Assembly (NCBI GenBank): GCA_964348185.1
Contig: CAYGBW010000056.1
Location: forward strand, 1-30,243
DNA from: CAYGBW01 sp964348185
GTDB lineage: Bacteria; Desulfobacterota; BSN033; WVXP01
Length of the DNA: 30,243 nucleotides
Reading direction: 5' to 3'
Shown here: piece by piece, positions 23,155-30,243 of the stretch
Layout of the letters: each line of letters begins with the position of its first letter
Numbering within the stretch: the first letter of the stretch is position 1
The notes under the pieces: generated by a model
Told to the model about the DNA's origin: nothing
Seen by the model: the letters and a program-made list of their open reading frames with translations, nothing else
Databases searched by the model: none
Translations under genes and position numbers: made by a program

Positions 23155-24294
23155 ATGATTGCAGAACGGGCAAAAGAGATCACGCCCTTCCTCGTCATGG
23201 ATGTCCTTGAAAGGGCGCATGCTTTGGAGCGTGAGGGTACTGATGTAATCCATCTCGAGGTGGGCGAGCCTGACTTTGACACGCCCCAATGCGTCAAAGA
23301 TGCTGCCTACAAAGCCCTTGAAGAAGGATGCACCCATTACACGCACAGCCTGGGCAATTTGGACCTCAGGGAAGCTATTTGTAGGCACTACGCCAAGACG
23401 TACAACGTACCGGTGTGTTCTGATCGAATTGTGATCACTTCAGGGACTTCACCTGCCATGCTCCTCATATTCTCGGCGCTCCTTGAGACAGGTGATGAGG
23501 TGATCCTCTCTGACCCCCATTACGCATGCTATCCCAATTTCATCAGATTCGTGCAGGGCGTCCCCGTGACCGTGCCCGTTTATGAAGAAGATGGCTTCCA
23601 ATACAGACCTGAGGAAATTAGCCGTAGGATTACCCATAAGACAAAAGCGATACTCATAAACTCGCCGTCCAACCCGACAGGGAATCTTCTCTCTGAAAGC
23701 CGCATGAGAGCTATCGCTGAATTCTCGCCACACATCGTTTCGGATGAGATCTATCACGGCCTCGTCTATGAGGGGAAAGAGCATTCTATCCTGGAATTCA
23801 CGGACAATGCTTTTGTCTTAAACGGCTTCTCAAAGCTGTACGCCATGACGGGTCTCAGGCTTGGCTACATTATTGCGCCGAAACCGTTCATCCGGCCCAT
23901 GCAGAAGATGCAGCAGAACCTCTTCATCTCTGCCAACTCCGTGGTTCAGATTGCAGGAATTGCCGCCCTTGAAGCATGCGAGGAAGACGTGGTCCGCATG
24001 AAGAGGATATACAATGAGCGAAGGCAGTATATGGTGAAACGGCTTAAGGATCTGGGCTTTGGGATCACAGTCGAACCTACAGGGGCCTTCTACGTATTTG
24101 CGAATGCAAAGCATATATCAGAGGATTCGTACAAGCTTGCCTTTGACATCCTGGAAAAATCTCATGTGGGTGTGGCGCCGGGTATTGATTTTGGGAATAA
24201 TGGTGAAGGATACCTTCGATTTTCCTATGCAAACTCGATGGAAAACATCATTGAAGGACTAAACAGAATAGAGAATTATCTTGATAACCGTTGA
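23155..24294 (+). CDS. Pyridoxal-phosphate-dependent class I aminotransferase (aspartate aminotransferase-like)
   Basis: This 379-residue fold-type I PLP enzyme transfers an amino group between an amino acid and a 2-oxo acid. Visible residues: N173 (NSPSNPTGN), D197 and Y200 (VSDEIYHGL) that hold PLP, the Schiff-base Lys227 (NGFSKLYAMTGLRLGY), R235 of the phosphate cup, and a C-terminal Arg (YLRFSYA) that binds the substrate carboxylate. LEVGEPDFDTP and YTHSLGNLDLREAI are typical of the aspartate/aromatic subgroup. Substrate specificity cannot be read from the sequence. It has its own promoter and no operon partner. Base composition appears slightly more AT-rich than neighbours (by eye). Confidence 0.92.
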   Translation: MIAERAKEITPFLVMDVLERAHALEREGTDVIHLEVGEPDFDTPQCVKDAAYKALEEGCTHYTHSLGNLDLREAICRHYAKTYNVPVCSDRIVITSGTSPAMLLIFSALLETGDEVILSDPHYACYPNFIRFVQGVPVTVPVYEEDGFQYRPEEISRRITHKTKAILINSPSNPTGNLLSESRMRAIAEFSPHIVSDEIYHGLVYEGKEHSILEFTDNAFVLNGFSKLYAMTGLRLGYIIAPKPFIRPMQKMQQNLFISANSVVQIAGIAALEACEEDVVRMKRIYNERRQYMVKRLKDLGFGITVEPTGAFYVFANAKHISEDSYKLAFDILEKSHVGVAPGIDFGNNGEGYLRFSYANSMENIIEGLNRIENYLDNR

Positions 24295-24377
24295 CTATCC
24301 AAAAAGAAGGTGCCGGACTATCTCCTTTCCACGCATCGGCAGGACGTGCTGATTGCATCTTGTCTTCATAGCCTGGA

Positions 24378-26219
24378 CTACTGGTGATCCACTGTCTCGA
24401 TCAAATCGGGTGACACTTCAACAAACTCATTCCCCTCTATGGTTAGAAGAAAGGGAGTCTTTAGGGGGTTGCCTGTGGTGTCGAAACCGTTGAAACCGGA
24501 GACGCCCTTAAAATCTTGCACTGTGGCGAGTGCCTCTCGCATCGCCTCCCTCGATAGAATCGGCCGTTCTTCCAGAAGGCTCACAAGGATTCTTGCCGCG
24601 TCAAAGGCCTGGGCAGCAAGAATCGTTGGCTCCTCAGAGAAGGTCTTGTCGAACCGATCCACGAAATCTCGGATGTTCGGGGATTGGCTCCCTCGGAAGA
24701 ACTCGTCGACCACCACGGCCCCCTGAATAAACTTCCCGGCTTTTTCCAGCAGACCTGGATTGTTCCAGGCGTTCGTCCCGAGAAGAGTGACCCCGTAGAT
24801 ATTGTAGTATGGCAACTGGGGGGCTATCTGGGCAACTCGGTCTGCCTGGTCCGGAATAAAAATGGCGTCGAATTCGATGATGGGGTCGTAGTGCTTCTGG
24901 TCCTGTCTTCCTCTGGATTTCTCATCGCGAATCTTGGCCATCCGTTTGATTTCAAGGCCGAAATCCATCTGACGGTCCGCATAACTCTCCAGGGCAACCA
25001 CATCTCCTCCCAGGCGGTATACCTCGTCGATGAAGAGGTTGGTCAGGGTTTTGCCGTAACCATCATCGGGATAGAGCACTGCAAACCGGTGCAATCTCAG
25101 AATTTCGATGGCATAGGCGACGAGAGACCGCATCTGAAGGGGATAGGAAATCCCATTCCTGAAGACAAAGTCGCCTTCCTGGGTGATGTCTCTTTTGGTG
25201 GTCAGACTAATCAGGGGGACCCCCAGTTCTTCAGCCTTTTTTGCTGCAGCTTCGGACGTTGCTCGAAATAGGGGGCCCACAATCGCCAGGACACCCTCCT
25301 CAAGAACCAGCTCTTCGACTGCTCTGGCGGCCTGCTCTGGAGAAGCTTTGGAGTCCTTGATAATCAGGCGGAGGTTCAGGCGGTCGTAGTCTGGTTCGAA
25401 GGCATGGATGGCCAGCTCGATGCCATTGAGCGAGGGTTCACCAAATCTTGAGGCGCCCCTGCCGCTAAGGGGGAGGATACAACCCAAAACATATTCGTCT
25501 GGAACGAATCCCTCAATCTCTTTCAGGAAGGCCTCCACCTCCGGGAAGAAATCCTCGTGGCTGTGAAAACGGAGGAGATCTGAGAGCATCTGTCTGCTCA
25601 GCTCAATATCGCCTTCGGAAAGAGCGCGCTGAGCGAGAAGAAACTTGGCATAGCCCGACAGGTAGGTGTTGCGATAGATGAAGGCGATCTCCCTGAGTTC
25701 GATATCTGAGAGATTCTCCGACAGGACCTGCTGGATCCTGGCCTGCAACTCTGCCGTGAGATCTGGGTCATCGGCTTCCTCGAGTGCAGCCAGATACCAT
25801 CGGAGCGCATCGAAGGGCTTTTCCAGATTCAGGTGGCTTTCGGCCATGAGAGCGAGAATCTTGACTCGTCTCGGTTTGGGAAGGTCAAACTCAACCAGTT
25901 CCCGGAGGACTCTTACGGTCTCAGCGGGCTGCCGCAGATGATGATAGGACTGGGCGAGGCGATAGCGAGTTTCATTCTCGACCGGGCTTTCCGGGAAACT
26001 CTTAAGGATGTGTTCATAGATTTCGGCTGCCTCCTGGAATCTCTCCTGGGCAAACAGATCCTCAGCCTGTTTCATCAAGGCTGCTTCATTGGCTCTTCCT
26101 ATGGCAGGTGGTCTGGTGGGGGGGGCTTCCCCTGGGACCCTTGGCGTTGGGGCGCATCTTGCCAGGATCAGGACCAGAATTGCTAGGGAAACAGCACAGG
26201 TCAAGAACCGGTTCGTCAT
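24378..26219 (-). CDS. Periplasmic-binding-fold lipoprotein with TPR domain, LpoA / ABC substrate-binding-like
   Basis: The predicted product has 613 residues. The start at 26219 is chosen because it gives a signal sequence (MTNRFLTCAVSLAILVLILARC) and removes 29 unrelated residues. The putative lipidated Cys22 is preceded by LAR, and Arg at -1 is atypical. A Pro-rich linker leads to TPR-like helices (about 45-235: ALMKQAEDLFAQERFQEAAE, LAQSYHHLRQPAETVRVLRE split by a linker). A type I periplasmic-binding fold follows (about 240-605: YVLGCILPLSGRGA, GVLAIVGPLFRATSEAAA, FAVLYPDDGYGKTLTNLF, FDAIFIPDQADRVAQIAPQL, LLGTNAWNNP). TPR plus this fold is the layout of LpoA, the outer-membrane activator of PBP1A. 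A branched-chain amino acid-type ABC receptor is the alternative; no ABC genes are adjacent. Confidence 0.85.
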   Translation of the reverse strand: MTNRFLTCAVSLAILVLILARCAPTPRVPGEAPPTRPPAIGRANEAALMKQAEDLFAQERFQEAAEIYEHILKSFPESPVENETRYRLAQSYHHLRQPAETVRVLRELVEFDLPKPRRVKILALMAESHLNLEKPFDALRWYLAALEEADDPDLTAELQARIQQVLSENLSDIELREIAFIYRNTYLSGYAKFLLAQRALSEGDIELSRQMLSDLLRFHSHEDFFPEVEAFLKEIEGFVPDEYVLGCILPLSGRGASRFGEPSLNGIELAIHAFEPDYDRLNLRLIIKDSKASPEQAARAVEELVLEEGVLAIVGPLFRATSEAAAKKAEELGVPLISLTTKRDITQEGDFVFRNGISYPLQMRSLVAYAIEILRLHRFAVLYPDDGYGKTLTNLFIDEVYRLGGDVVALESYADRQMDFGLEIKRMAKIRDEKSRGRQDQKHYDPIIEFDAIFIPDQADRVAQIAPQLPYYNIYGVTLLGTNAWNNPGLLEKAGKFIQGAVVVDEFFRGSQSPNIRDFVDRFDKTFSEEPTILAAQAFDAARILVSLLEERPILSREAMREALATVQDFKGVSGFNGFDTTGNPLKTPFLLTIEGNEFVEVSPDLIETVDHQ

Positions 26220-26412
26220 CTCTCTGCTTCTCCAATCGAGAGTCTTCAGCCGGGTCAACCGGTCAACGACCCGGTGCGATATGCGATCTGTGACACGGGA
26301 CTCCATATCGTATATCTCATCATCCCATGTTCCCCAACTTAGAGCCGCCTAACTGGAGAACCCTCCCCTGCTCCATGATCATTACAAGACGCCGGGTTAG
26401 AGGGTCATGATC

Positions 26413-26955
26413 TTAGGTTTCCAATTTCTCAAGGTATTCTACCACGTTCCTTGCAAGGTCTCGATTGTCGATCAGGACCGAGAGCTCATGGTTGTAAAAG
26501 AGGGCGCTGTGAGTGAGATTGTGGCTTCCAATAAAAACAAACCGCTTGTCGATGACGATCGCCTTCGTATGGGTGGTCGTATCGGGTGAATCGAAGCGCA
26601 CCTCCACACCGTTTTGCCGTAACCGCTTCGAGGTGGCCAGGTTTTCCCGATTCAGGGAATTGTCCCTTCTTCCTGTTTTCTCCAAAAGCACCCGGACCCG
26701 GACCCCCCTTTGCCTCGCTGCAACAAGGTCGGTCAGGATCATGTTGGCACGGTTTAAGGATTCGGGTCTGCTTTTGAAGAGGTACATGGAAACGACAATC
26801 TCATGGGTCGCCTCTCCAATATGGTCGCTCAAAACCTGGAAGAACTCGGTGTCTCTGAGAAGTCTGAGCCCAGGTGCTTTGTGGCCGTGAGTGGGGGAGT
26901 CGGATGTCGGGAAAATCAGCAAAAGGGTCAGTGCGAAAGAAACCAGGATTCTCAA
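26413..26955 (-). CDS. Secreted single-HKD phospholipase D-family protein (Nuc-like)
   Basis: The predicted protein has 180 residues: signal peptide or N-terminal anchor (MRILVSFALTLLLIFP), then one PLD domain with the complete HKD motif H129-x-K131-x4-D136-x6-G143-S144-x-N146 (HTKAIVIDKRFVFIGSHNLT). Single-motif enzymes such as Nuc work as dimers and cut nucleic acids or phospholipids; the substrate is unknown. The start is taken as TTG at 26955: its TTGA overlaps the hpt stop by four bases, and AGAGGAGG lies about 10 bases upstream inside hpt. The next TTG upstream (26979) lacks such a site. Translational coupling to hpt is likely. Confidence 0.85.
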   Translation of the reverse strand: MRILVSFALTLLLIFPTSDSPTHGHKAPGLRLLRDTEFFQVLSDHIGEATHEIVVSMYLFKSRPESLNRANMILTDLVAARQRGVRVRVLLEKTGRRDNSLNRENLATSKRLRQNGVEVRFDSPDTTTHTKAIVIDKRFVFIGSHNLTHSALFYNHELSVLIDNRDLARNVVEYLEKLET

Positions 26956-27488
26956 GGCGTCGAATCCTCCTCTATACAATAGATGGCCGGTAGGCTTCGA
27001 TGTTTTTCGTTGAAATCGAGGCCGTAGCCCACAACGAAGCGATCTTCGATCTCAAAGCCCACGTAGTCCGCCTGGACCTCTACCTCTCTCCGGGCCTCCT
27101 TATTCAGAAGGGTACAGATTCTTATGGATTTCGGGTGATGACCTGAGAGCCTCTCCATCAAATACGCAAGGGTCCAGCCCGTGTCCACGATATCCTCGAC
27201 TATCAGAACGTCCTTCCCCTGGATGGGGATTTCAATATCCTTGGTGATTCTCACATTACGGGAGGAGGTCTTCCCAGAGCCGTAACTTGCCAGCCGAACA
27301 AAATCGATTTCCACCGGAAGATCCAACCAACGAATCAGATCGGAGAGGAATACAAAGGCACCCTTCAGGATACAGATGAGAACGAGATCTCCCCCCCGAT
27401 AGTCCTGGGAGATTCTTTTTGCGAGGCCTTGGACAGCCTTTGATATCGTGTCCTGATCAATCAGGAGTTTCCGTTGGGAACATCCCAT
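26952..27488 (-). CDS. hpt: Hypoxanthine phosphoribosyltransferase
   Basis: Hpt salvages hypoxanthine and guanine to IMP/GMP with PRPP in the cytosol. The ATG at 27488 yields 178 residues, the usual length (MGCSQRKLLIDQDTISKAV). Motifs: the PPi loop ILKGAFVF (K42, G43), FVRLASYG, the PRPP motif VLIVEDIVDTGWTLAYL (about 94-110) and VGYGLDFNEKHRSLPAI at the C-terminal purine-contact end. The frame stays open upstream to 27686, but that part is unrelated to the family. A GAGGA lies about 10 bases before the ATG. The pairing with a PLD nuclease-like gene by a 4-base overlap is unusual and might link extracellular nucleic-acid breakdown to purine salvage (inference). Confidence 0.95.
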   Translation of the reverse strand: MGCSQRKLLIDQDTISKAVQGLAKRISQDYRGGDLVLICILKGAFVFLSDLIRWLDLPVEIDFVRLASYGSGKTSSRNVRITKDIEIPIQGKDVLIVEDIVDTGWTLAYLMERLSGHHPKSIRICTLLNKEARREVEVQADYVGFEIEDRFVVGYGLDFNEKHRSLPAIYCIEEDSTP

Positions 27489-27625
27489 CGGTAGAAAGTC
27501 CTCTTCCCTTCCCTGATCAGACAGAAGCCCAGCTTCCTGGAGATTTTTCAGCAAAGGCCGTAACCCGATGATCGATTCTTGGGAGAGGAGATTATCATTT
27601 TTGGGGTACCCTGTCAAATCCTTAA

Positions 27626-27644
27626 AAGCCGGAGATGGCGGCTT
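27626..27644 (-). terminator. Short hairpin in the hpt/ccdA-like divergent gap
   Basis: AAGCCG (27626-27631) pairs with CGGCTT (27639-27644) around seven bases. Read on the minus strand the hairpin is followed by TTTTAAGG. No minus-strand gene ends here, so it may be a leader element or a leftover of rearrangement. Confidence 0.25.
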
Positions 27645-27679
27645 GAAATCCCTGGGCTTTTTGGCATATAAAGAAAACA

Positions 27680-28435
27680 ATGGCAACCCAAAGCGGCAAA
27701 ATCAGTCGAATCACAATCCTCCACTCCCTTATGTTCATCCTCGGCTTTTCGGCGGTCTTCGTGAGTCTCGGAGCCACGGCCACCTATTTCGGCAATCTTT
27801 TAGCCCGTTATCAGTATGGCATCATGAAAGTCGGGGGAATCCTAATCATTATCCTCGGTGTCCACTTTACAGGGCTCATCACGATTCCTTATCTCCAGAT
27901 TGAGAAAAGGGTCCACCTCAGTGGAAAGCCTATCGGATATGTGGGTTCCGTGGTCATCGGTATCGTGTTTGCCGCTGGCTGGACGCCGTGCATCGGCCCG
28001 ATTCTCTCAACCATTCTCCTGTATGCGAGTACCGTAAAGCATCTCAAACAGGGGATCATTCTTCTGGTCATGTACTCCTTGGGCTTAGGTCTTCCTTTTT
28101 TTCTGGCCTCCCTGGCTATCAACACCTTCCTTTCATATTTCGACTGGTTCAAAAAATACATCAGATTCGTGACGATTGGGAGTGGCTGTTTTTTGATTCT
28201 TATTGGGATCCTGTTTGTAAGCGATCGGTTCACCCTGCTGAACATATACCTAAACATGATCTTTCCCATCAGTGGGGAAGAGGTTCTAAAGGTCGAGCAT
28301 CAGAGCCTGGGCCTGTTGATCGCTTTCGTGGCCGGGTTTCTCTCCTTTGTCTCCCCTTGCGTGCTTCCCCTCATCCCTTCTTATCTGTCGTATGTGACTG
28401 GGCTTTCATTTTCGGACCTGACGCGAAAGAGCTAA
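27680..28435 (+). CDS. CcdA/DsbD-like thiol-disulfide transporter in circularly permuted order
   Basis: CcdA proteins carry reducing power from thioredoxin across the inner membrane through two Cys in six helices. The usual order is SFxSPCVLPLIPxYLSYxTG (helix 1), then the HSLxFxLGF helix, then helix 3, then WTPCIGPIL (helix 4), then two more. Here the 251-residue protein begins at the normal second helix (HSLMFILGFSAVFVSLGA, about 15-32), continues with LARYQYGIMKVGGILIIILG, GYVGSVVIG, FAAGWTPCIGPIL (C104), YSLGLGLPF and IGILFV...RFTLLNIYLNMIF, and then, after a roughly 12-residue linker (ISGEEVLKVEHQ), ends with the normal first helix (SLGLLIAFVAGFLSF, then SPCVLPLIPSYLSYVTG, C227). Both catalytic Cys remain. 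No helix-1 copy is seen upstream of the ATG: the frame stops at 27644-27646. Shine-Dalgarno is weak. Confidence 0.88.
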   Translation: MATQSGKISRITILHSLMFILGFSAVFVSLGATATYFGNLLARYQYGIMKVGGILIIILGVHFTGLITIPYLQIEKRVHLSGKPIGYVGSVVIGIVFAAGWTPCIGPILSTILLYASTVKHLKQGIILLVMYSLGLGLPFFLASLAINTFLSYFDWFKKYIRFVTIGSGCFLILIGILFVSDRFTLLNIYLNMIFPISGEEVLKVEHQSLGLLIAFVAGFLSFVSPCVLPLIPSYLSYVTGLSFSDLTRKS

Positions 28436-28495
28436 ATAAATCCTTTTTGTTCCTGCCAGCCGTCTAAGTTGGATGACAGAGACTGCTCAGACGTT

Positions 28496-28560
28496 AGAGG
28501 TTAAAGATTGGAGGTAGGAGGCCTCAAACCTCGAGCGAAGCGATCCTCATACCTCCAACA
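28496..28560. repeat. GGAGGTA inverted repeat with GTTAGAG-type flank
   Basis: Arm 28508-28521 (TTGGAGGTAGGAGG) pairs with 28544-28558 (TCCTCATACCTCCAA) with about one mismatch. The loop holds CCTCGAGCGAAGCGA. It sits between convergent ccdA-like and LptG-family genes, so it may serve as a bidirectional terminator although no T tract follows. The left flank is degenerate GTTAGAGGTTAAAG. Confidence 0.5.
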
Positions 28561-28597
28561 AGGTTTCCACTGGCGTTTCCGAAGTCTGAGGCAGACT

Positions 28598-29698
28598 CTA
28601 TTGGCGGATGCTTAGAAGAGCGGCGAGGGCCGCTCCACCGAACAAAAGATGGGGGGACCAGGCAGAAAGGAGGGGAGGGAGAATCCCCGAGTGCCCAAAG
28701 GCCCGGGAAACGGAGAGAAGAATCCAAAAAACCATGCCTATGGCCAAACTGATACCGATCCCGGCGGCAAACCCTCCTGCCCTTCCTGTTTTCAGAGCAA
28801 AGGGTATACCGATGAAAACCATGATCAGATTGACAAAAGGAAATGAAAGCTTGATCCCCAGATCAACGACGTACTTGGTGGCATCATATCCGGCTCTCTG
28901 TAGGCGGCGGACGTAGCGTTTCAGTTCGCTGTAGCCCATTTCTTCGGTGTCTTTTTCCACCTTTCTGAGGGTTTCAGGGGTTATGTTCATCGGGAAATCC
29001 ATACGCCGGTGATTCTCGACGGCCATCGATCCTTTTGTACTGAAGTCTCGAATCGTCACGTCATTGAAGGTCCATCGATTCTCCTCCCAGACAGCGTCGT
29101 GGGCATCGACTCTCTGAAAAAGCCGGGAGTCTTTATCGAAGCGATAGACCGTGATTCCTTTCAAGATGTTCCGTTCCGGATCAAAGGCGTGGAAGTTGTA
29201 AATCGCGGAGTCGTCCCGATACCAGATATTTGAGTTTTTGAAAGATGCCTCTCGATCCCGTTTCAGGACTTCCACGTCCATGATGTGCTCGGATTTCCGA
29301 TAAGCGTAGGGAACGAGGAACTCGTTGCCGAAAAAGGTGATAAAAGCAATGACCAAGGACGTGAAGATAATGGGTCGGGTGATGCGGTAGAGGCTGATCC
29401 CACTGGCCTTCATTGCGGTGATCTCCATGTGACGGGACAGAATCCCCAGGGTGATGAGTGTCGAGAGCAATACCGCAAGGGGTAGGGTTTGAAAGGTGAG
29501 CATGGGAGTCTTGAGGAGGTAGTATCGAAGGGCGAGTCCCATGGGTGCATGGTGCTCCAAGAACTTGGTCACGGATTCAAAAAAATCAATCACCAGGTAT
29601 AGGACATTGAAAGCACAGATGGAAACGAGGAATATGATGATGAATTCCTTGGAGATGTACCAGGAGAGGACGGAGGTCTTGAGATACCGGTTAAACAT
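28598..29698 (-). CDS. LptG/LptF (YjgP/YjgQ) family LPS export permease
   Basis: LptF and LptG form the membrane half of the LptB2FG ABC exporter that extracts LPS from the inner membrane and passes it to LptC/A/D. The protein has 366 residues, normal length. N-terminal helices: about 17-38, 63-83 and 103-122. A large periplasmic beta-jellyroll lies at about 140-270 (WYRDDSAIYNFHAFDPERN, FNDVTIRDFSTKG). C-terminal helices: about 278-297, 307-326 and 338-360. SRHMEITAMKASGISLYRI is the conserved cytosolic coupling motif, and IKLSFPFVNLIMVFIGIPFA and GRAGGFAAGIGISL are further signatures. It looks closer to LptG than LptF, but these are difficult to separate. The ATG at 29698 has no strong ribosome site. 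A partner permease is not in the window. Confidence 0.9.
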   Translation of the reverse strand: MFNRYLKTSVLSWYISKEFIIIFLVSICAFNVLYLVIDFFESVTKFLEHHAPMGLALRYYLLKTPMLTFQTLPLAVLLSTLITLGILSRHMEITAMKASGISLYRITRPIIFTSLVIAFITFFGNEFLVPYAYRKSEHIMDVEVLKRDREASFKNSNIWYRDDSAIYNFHAFDPERNILKGITVYRFDKDSRLFQRVDAHDAVWEENRWTFNDVTIRDFSTKGSMAVENHRRMDFPMNITPETLRKVEKDTEEMGYSELKRYVRRLQRAGYDATKYVVDLGIKLSFPFVNLIMVFIGIPFALKTGRAGGFAAGIGISLAIGMVFWILLSVSRAFGHSGILPPLLSAWSPHLLFGGAALAALLSIRQ

Positions 29699-29848
29699 GT
29701 GGCTTTTTTCTCACGATCTTTCAGAATTGTCAAGGCATGGATAATCGGGGCAGGAGAGACCGGATGACCGGGATTTCAGGGGGACCAGCAAACTCATGAA
29801 TCCAGCTCTTGACACAGTCCGTCTAATGTGTTTAATTATTCTGATTAA

Positions 29849-29925
<77 letters not shown>

Positions 29926-29936
29926 TGTAAGTTCAA

Positions 29937-29966
29937 GGGGTTAGAGGTTGACTGTAACCCCTTTTT
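29937..29966 (+). terminator. Intrinsic terminator after tRNA-fMet
   Basis: GGGGTTA (29937-29943) pairs with TAACCCC (29955-29961) around an 11-base loop and is followed by five Ts, then ATTTTT. The position, 11 bases past the tRNA CCA end, fits. Confidence 0.85.
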
Positions 29967-30007
29967 ATTTTTCCATTTGCCTGGCAAAAAACCTTCGCCT
30001 TTCATTT

Positions 30008-30084
30008 GAATATCGAATGTCGAATAAGGAATTTCGAACGTTGATTTTTTTCCTTCGACGTTCATTATTGCCTGTTCGATATTC
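30008..30084. repeat. Imperfect long inverted repeat of GAATATCGAA/TTCGATATTC type
   Basis: Arm 30008-30040 pairs with 30052-30084 at about 24 of 33 positions, with a perfect outer 10 bases (GAATATCGAA / TTCGATATTC) and an inner TCGAA/TTCGA block. The loop is a T tract. The remainder to 30243 shows no supported gene. Confidence 0.6.
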
Positions 30085-30243
30085 TGCGGTTCAAAAGAAC
30101 TGACTTCCAGTCGAATACGGAATCCCCTGCTTTGGGGAGGATGATTTCACTTCAGGGCTGTGGAAGTCCGAGATCAGCCCAGGGTCTCGTCGCACACTTT
30201 CATGCAAACACCGCAATTCGGGCCGGCTTGGCGGTACGCTTGA

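Noticed and set aside
24684..25271. Plus-strand ORF of 195 codons
   Set aside because: It is a shadow of the LpoA-like gene on the minus strand with no recognisable domain.
27488..27686. N-terminal extension of hpt, or a missing helix 1 of the ccdA-like gene, in the divergent gap
   Set aside because: The extension is unrelated to Hpt, and none of the frames there encodes an SPCVLPLIP-like helix.

Overview
The window reads like a piece of a Desulfobacterota (former Deltaproteobacteria) chromosome. The grounds are gene content: a PKD/choice-of-anchor-U surface protein with a CFI-box tail, a sulfate-reducer-like ATP sulfurylase relic beside APS kinase, a deltaproteobacterial GspL/GspM pair and a glrK-qseG-glrR-like operon. 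GC looks moderate and genes are dense, broken by several repeat-rich intergenic stretches. No integrase, transposase, CRISPR array or phage gene was seen. Genus cannot be assigned from sequence alone.

Layout: 1-1449 is the 3' part of glmS. A 700-base gap with nested hairpins follows, then a secreted five-PKD surface protein (2164-4701) whose anchor tail looks broken, and a VanZ-like membrane protein (4922-5299). A decayed ATP sulfurylase gene (5335-5983) precedes an intact-looking APS kinase (5998-6615) and an alkaline-phosphatase-superfamily enzyme (6632-8152). After a second long gap and a good sigma-70 promoter comes a histidine kinase / lipoprotein / sigma-54 response regulator operon (9034-12621), then an alpha/beta hydrolase. 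A minus-strand pair, tolC-like and Kdo-kinase-like, faces divergently from gatB (15970-17412).

An overlapping plus-strand unit follows: mtnA, SAM hydrolase, gspL, gspM (17618-21636). Next come a repeat-laden gap, endonuclease V (22127-22810), another repeat gap and a class I aminotransferase (23155-24294). The minus strand then carries an LpoA/ABC-type substrate-binding lipoprotein (24378-26219) and a coupled hpt-PLD pair (26413-27488). At 27680-28435 lies a CcdA-like thiol-disulfide transporter in circularly permuted order. An LptG-family permease on the minus strand (28598-29698) and an initiator tRNA-Met with its terminator (29849-29966) close the window.

Themes: envelope building (glmS, LptG, Kdo-type kinase, TolC, GspL/M, LpoA-like), envelope signalling (GlrKR-like) and sulfur/methionine/SAM metabolism (APS kinase, MtnA, SAM hydrolase). 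The most striking observation is the CcdA homologue whose usual first transmembrane segment, with its catalytic Cys, lies at the C-terminus, a rearrangement that keeps six-helix topology consistent. Two other genes look damaged (sat and the CFI-box tail), so real decay must be separated from sequencing or assembly error.
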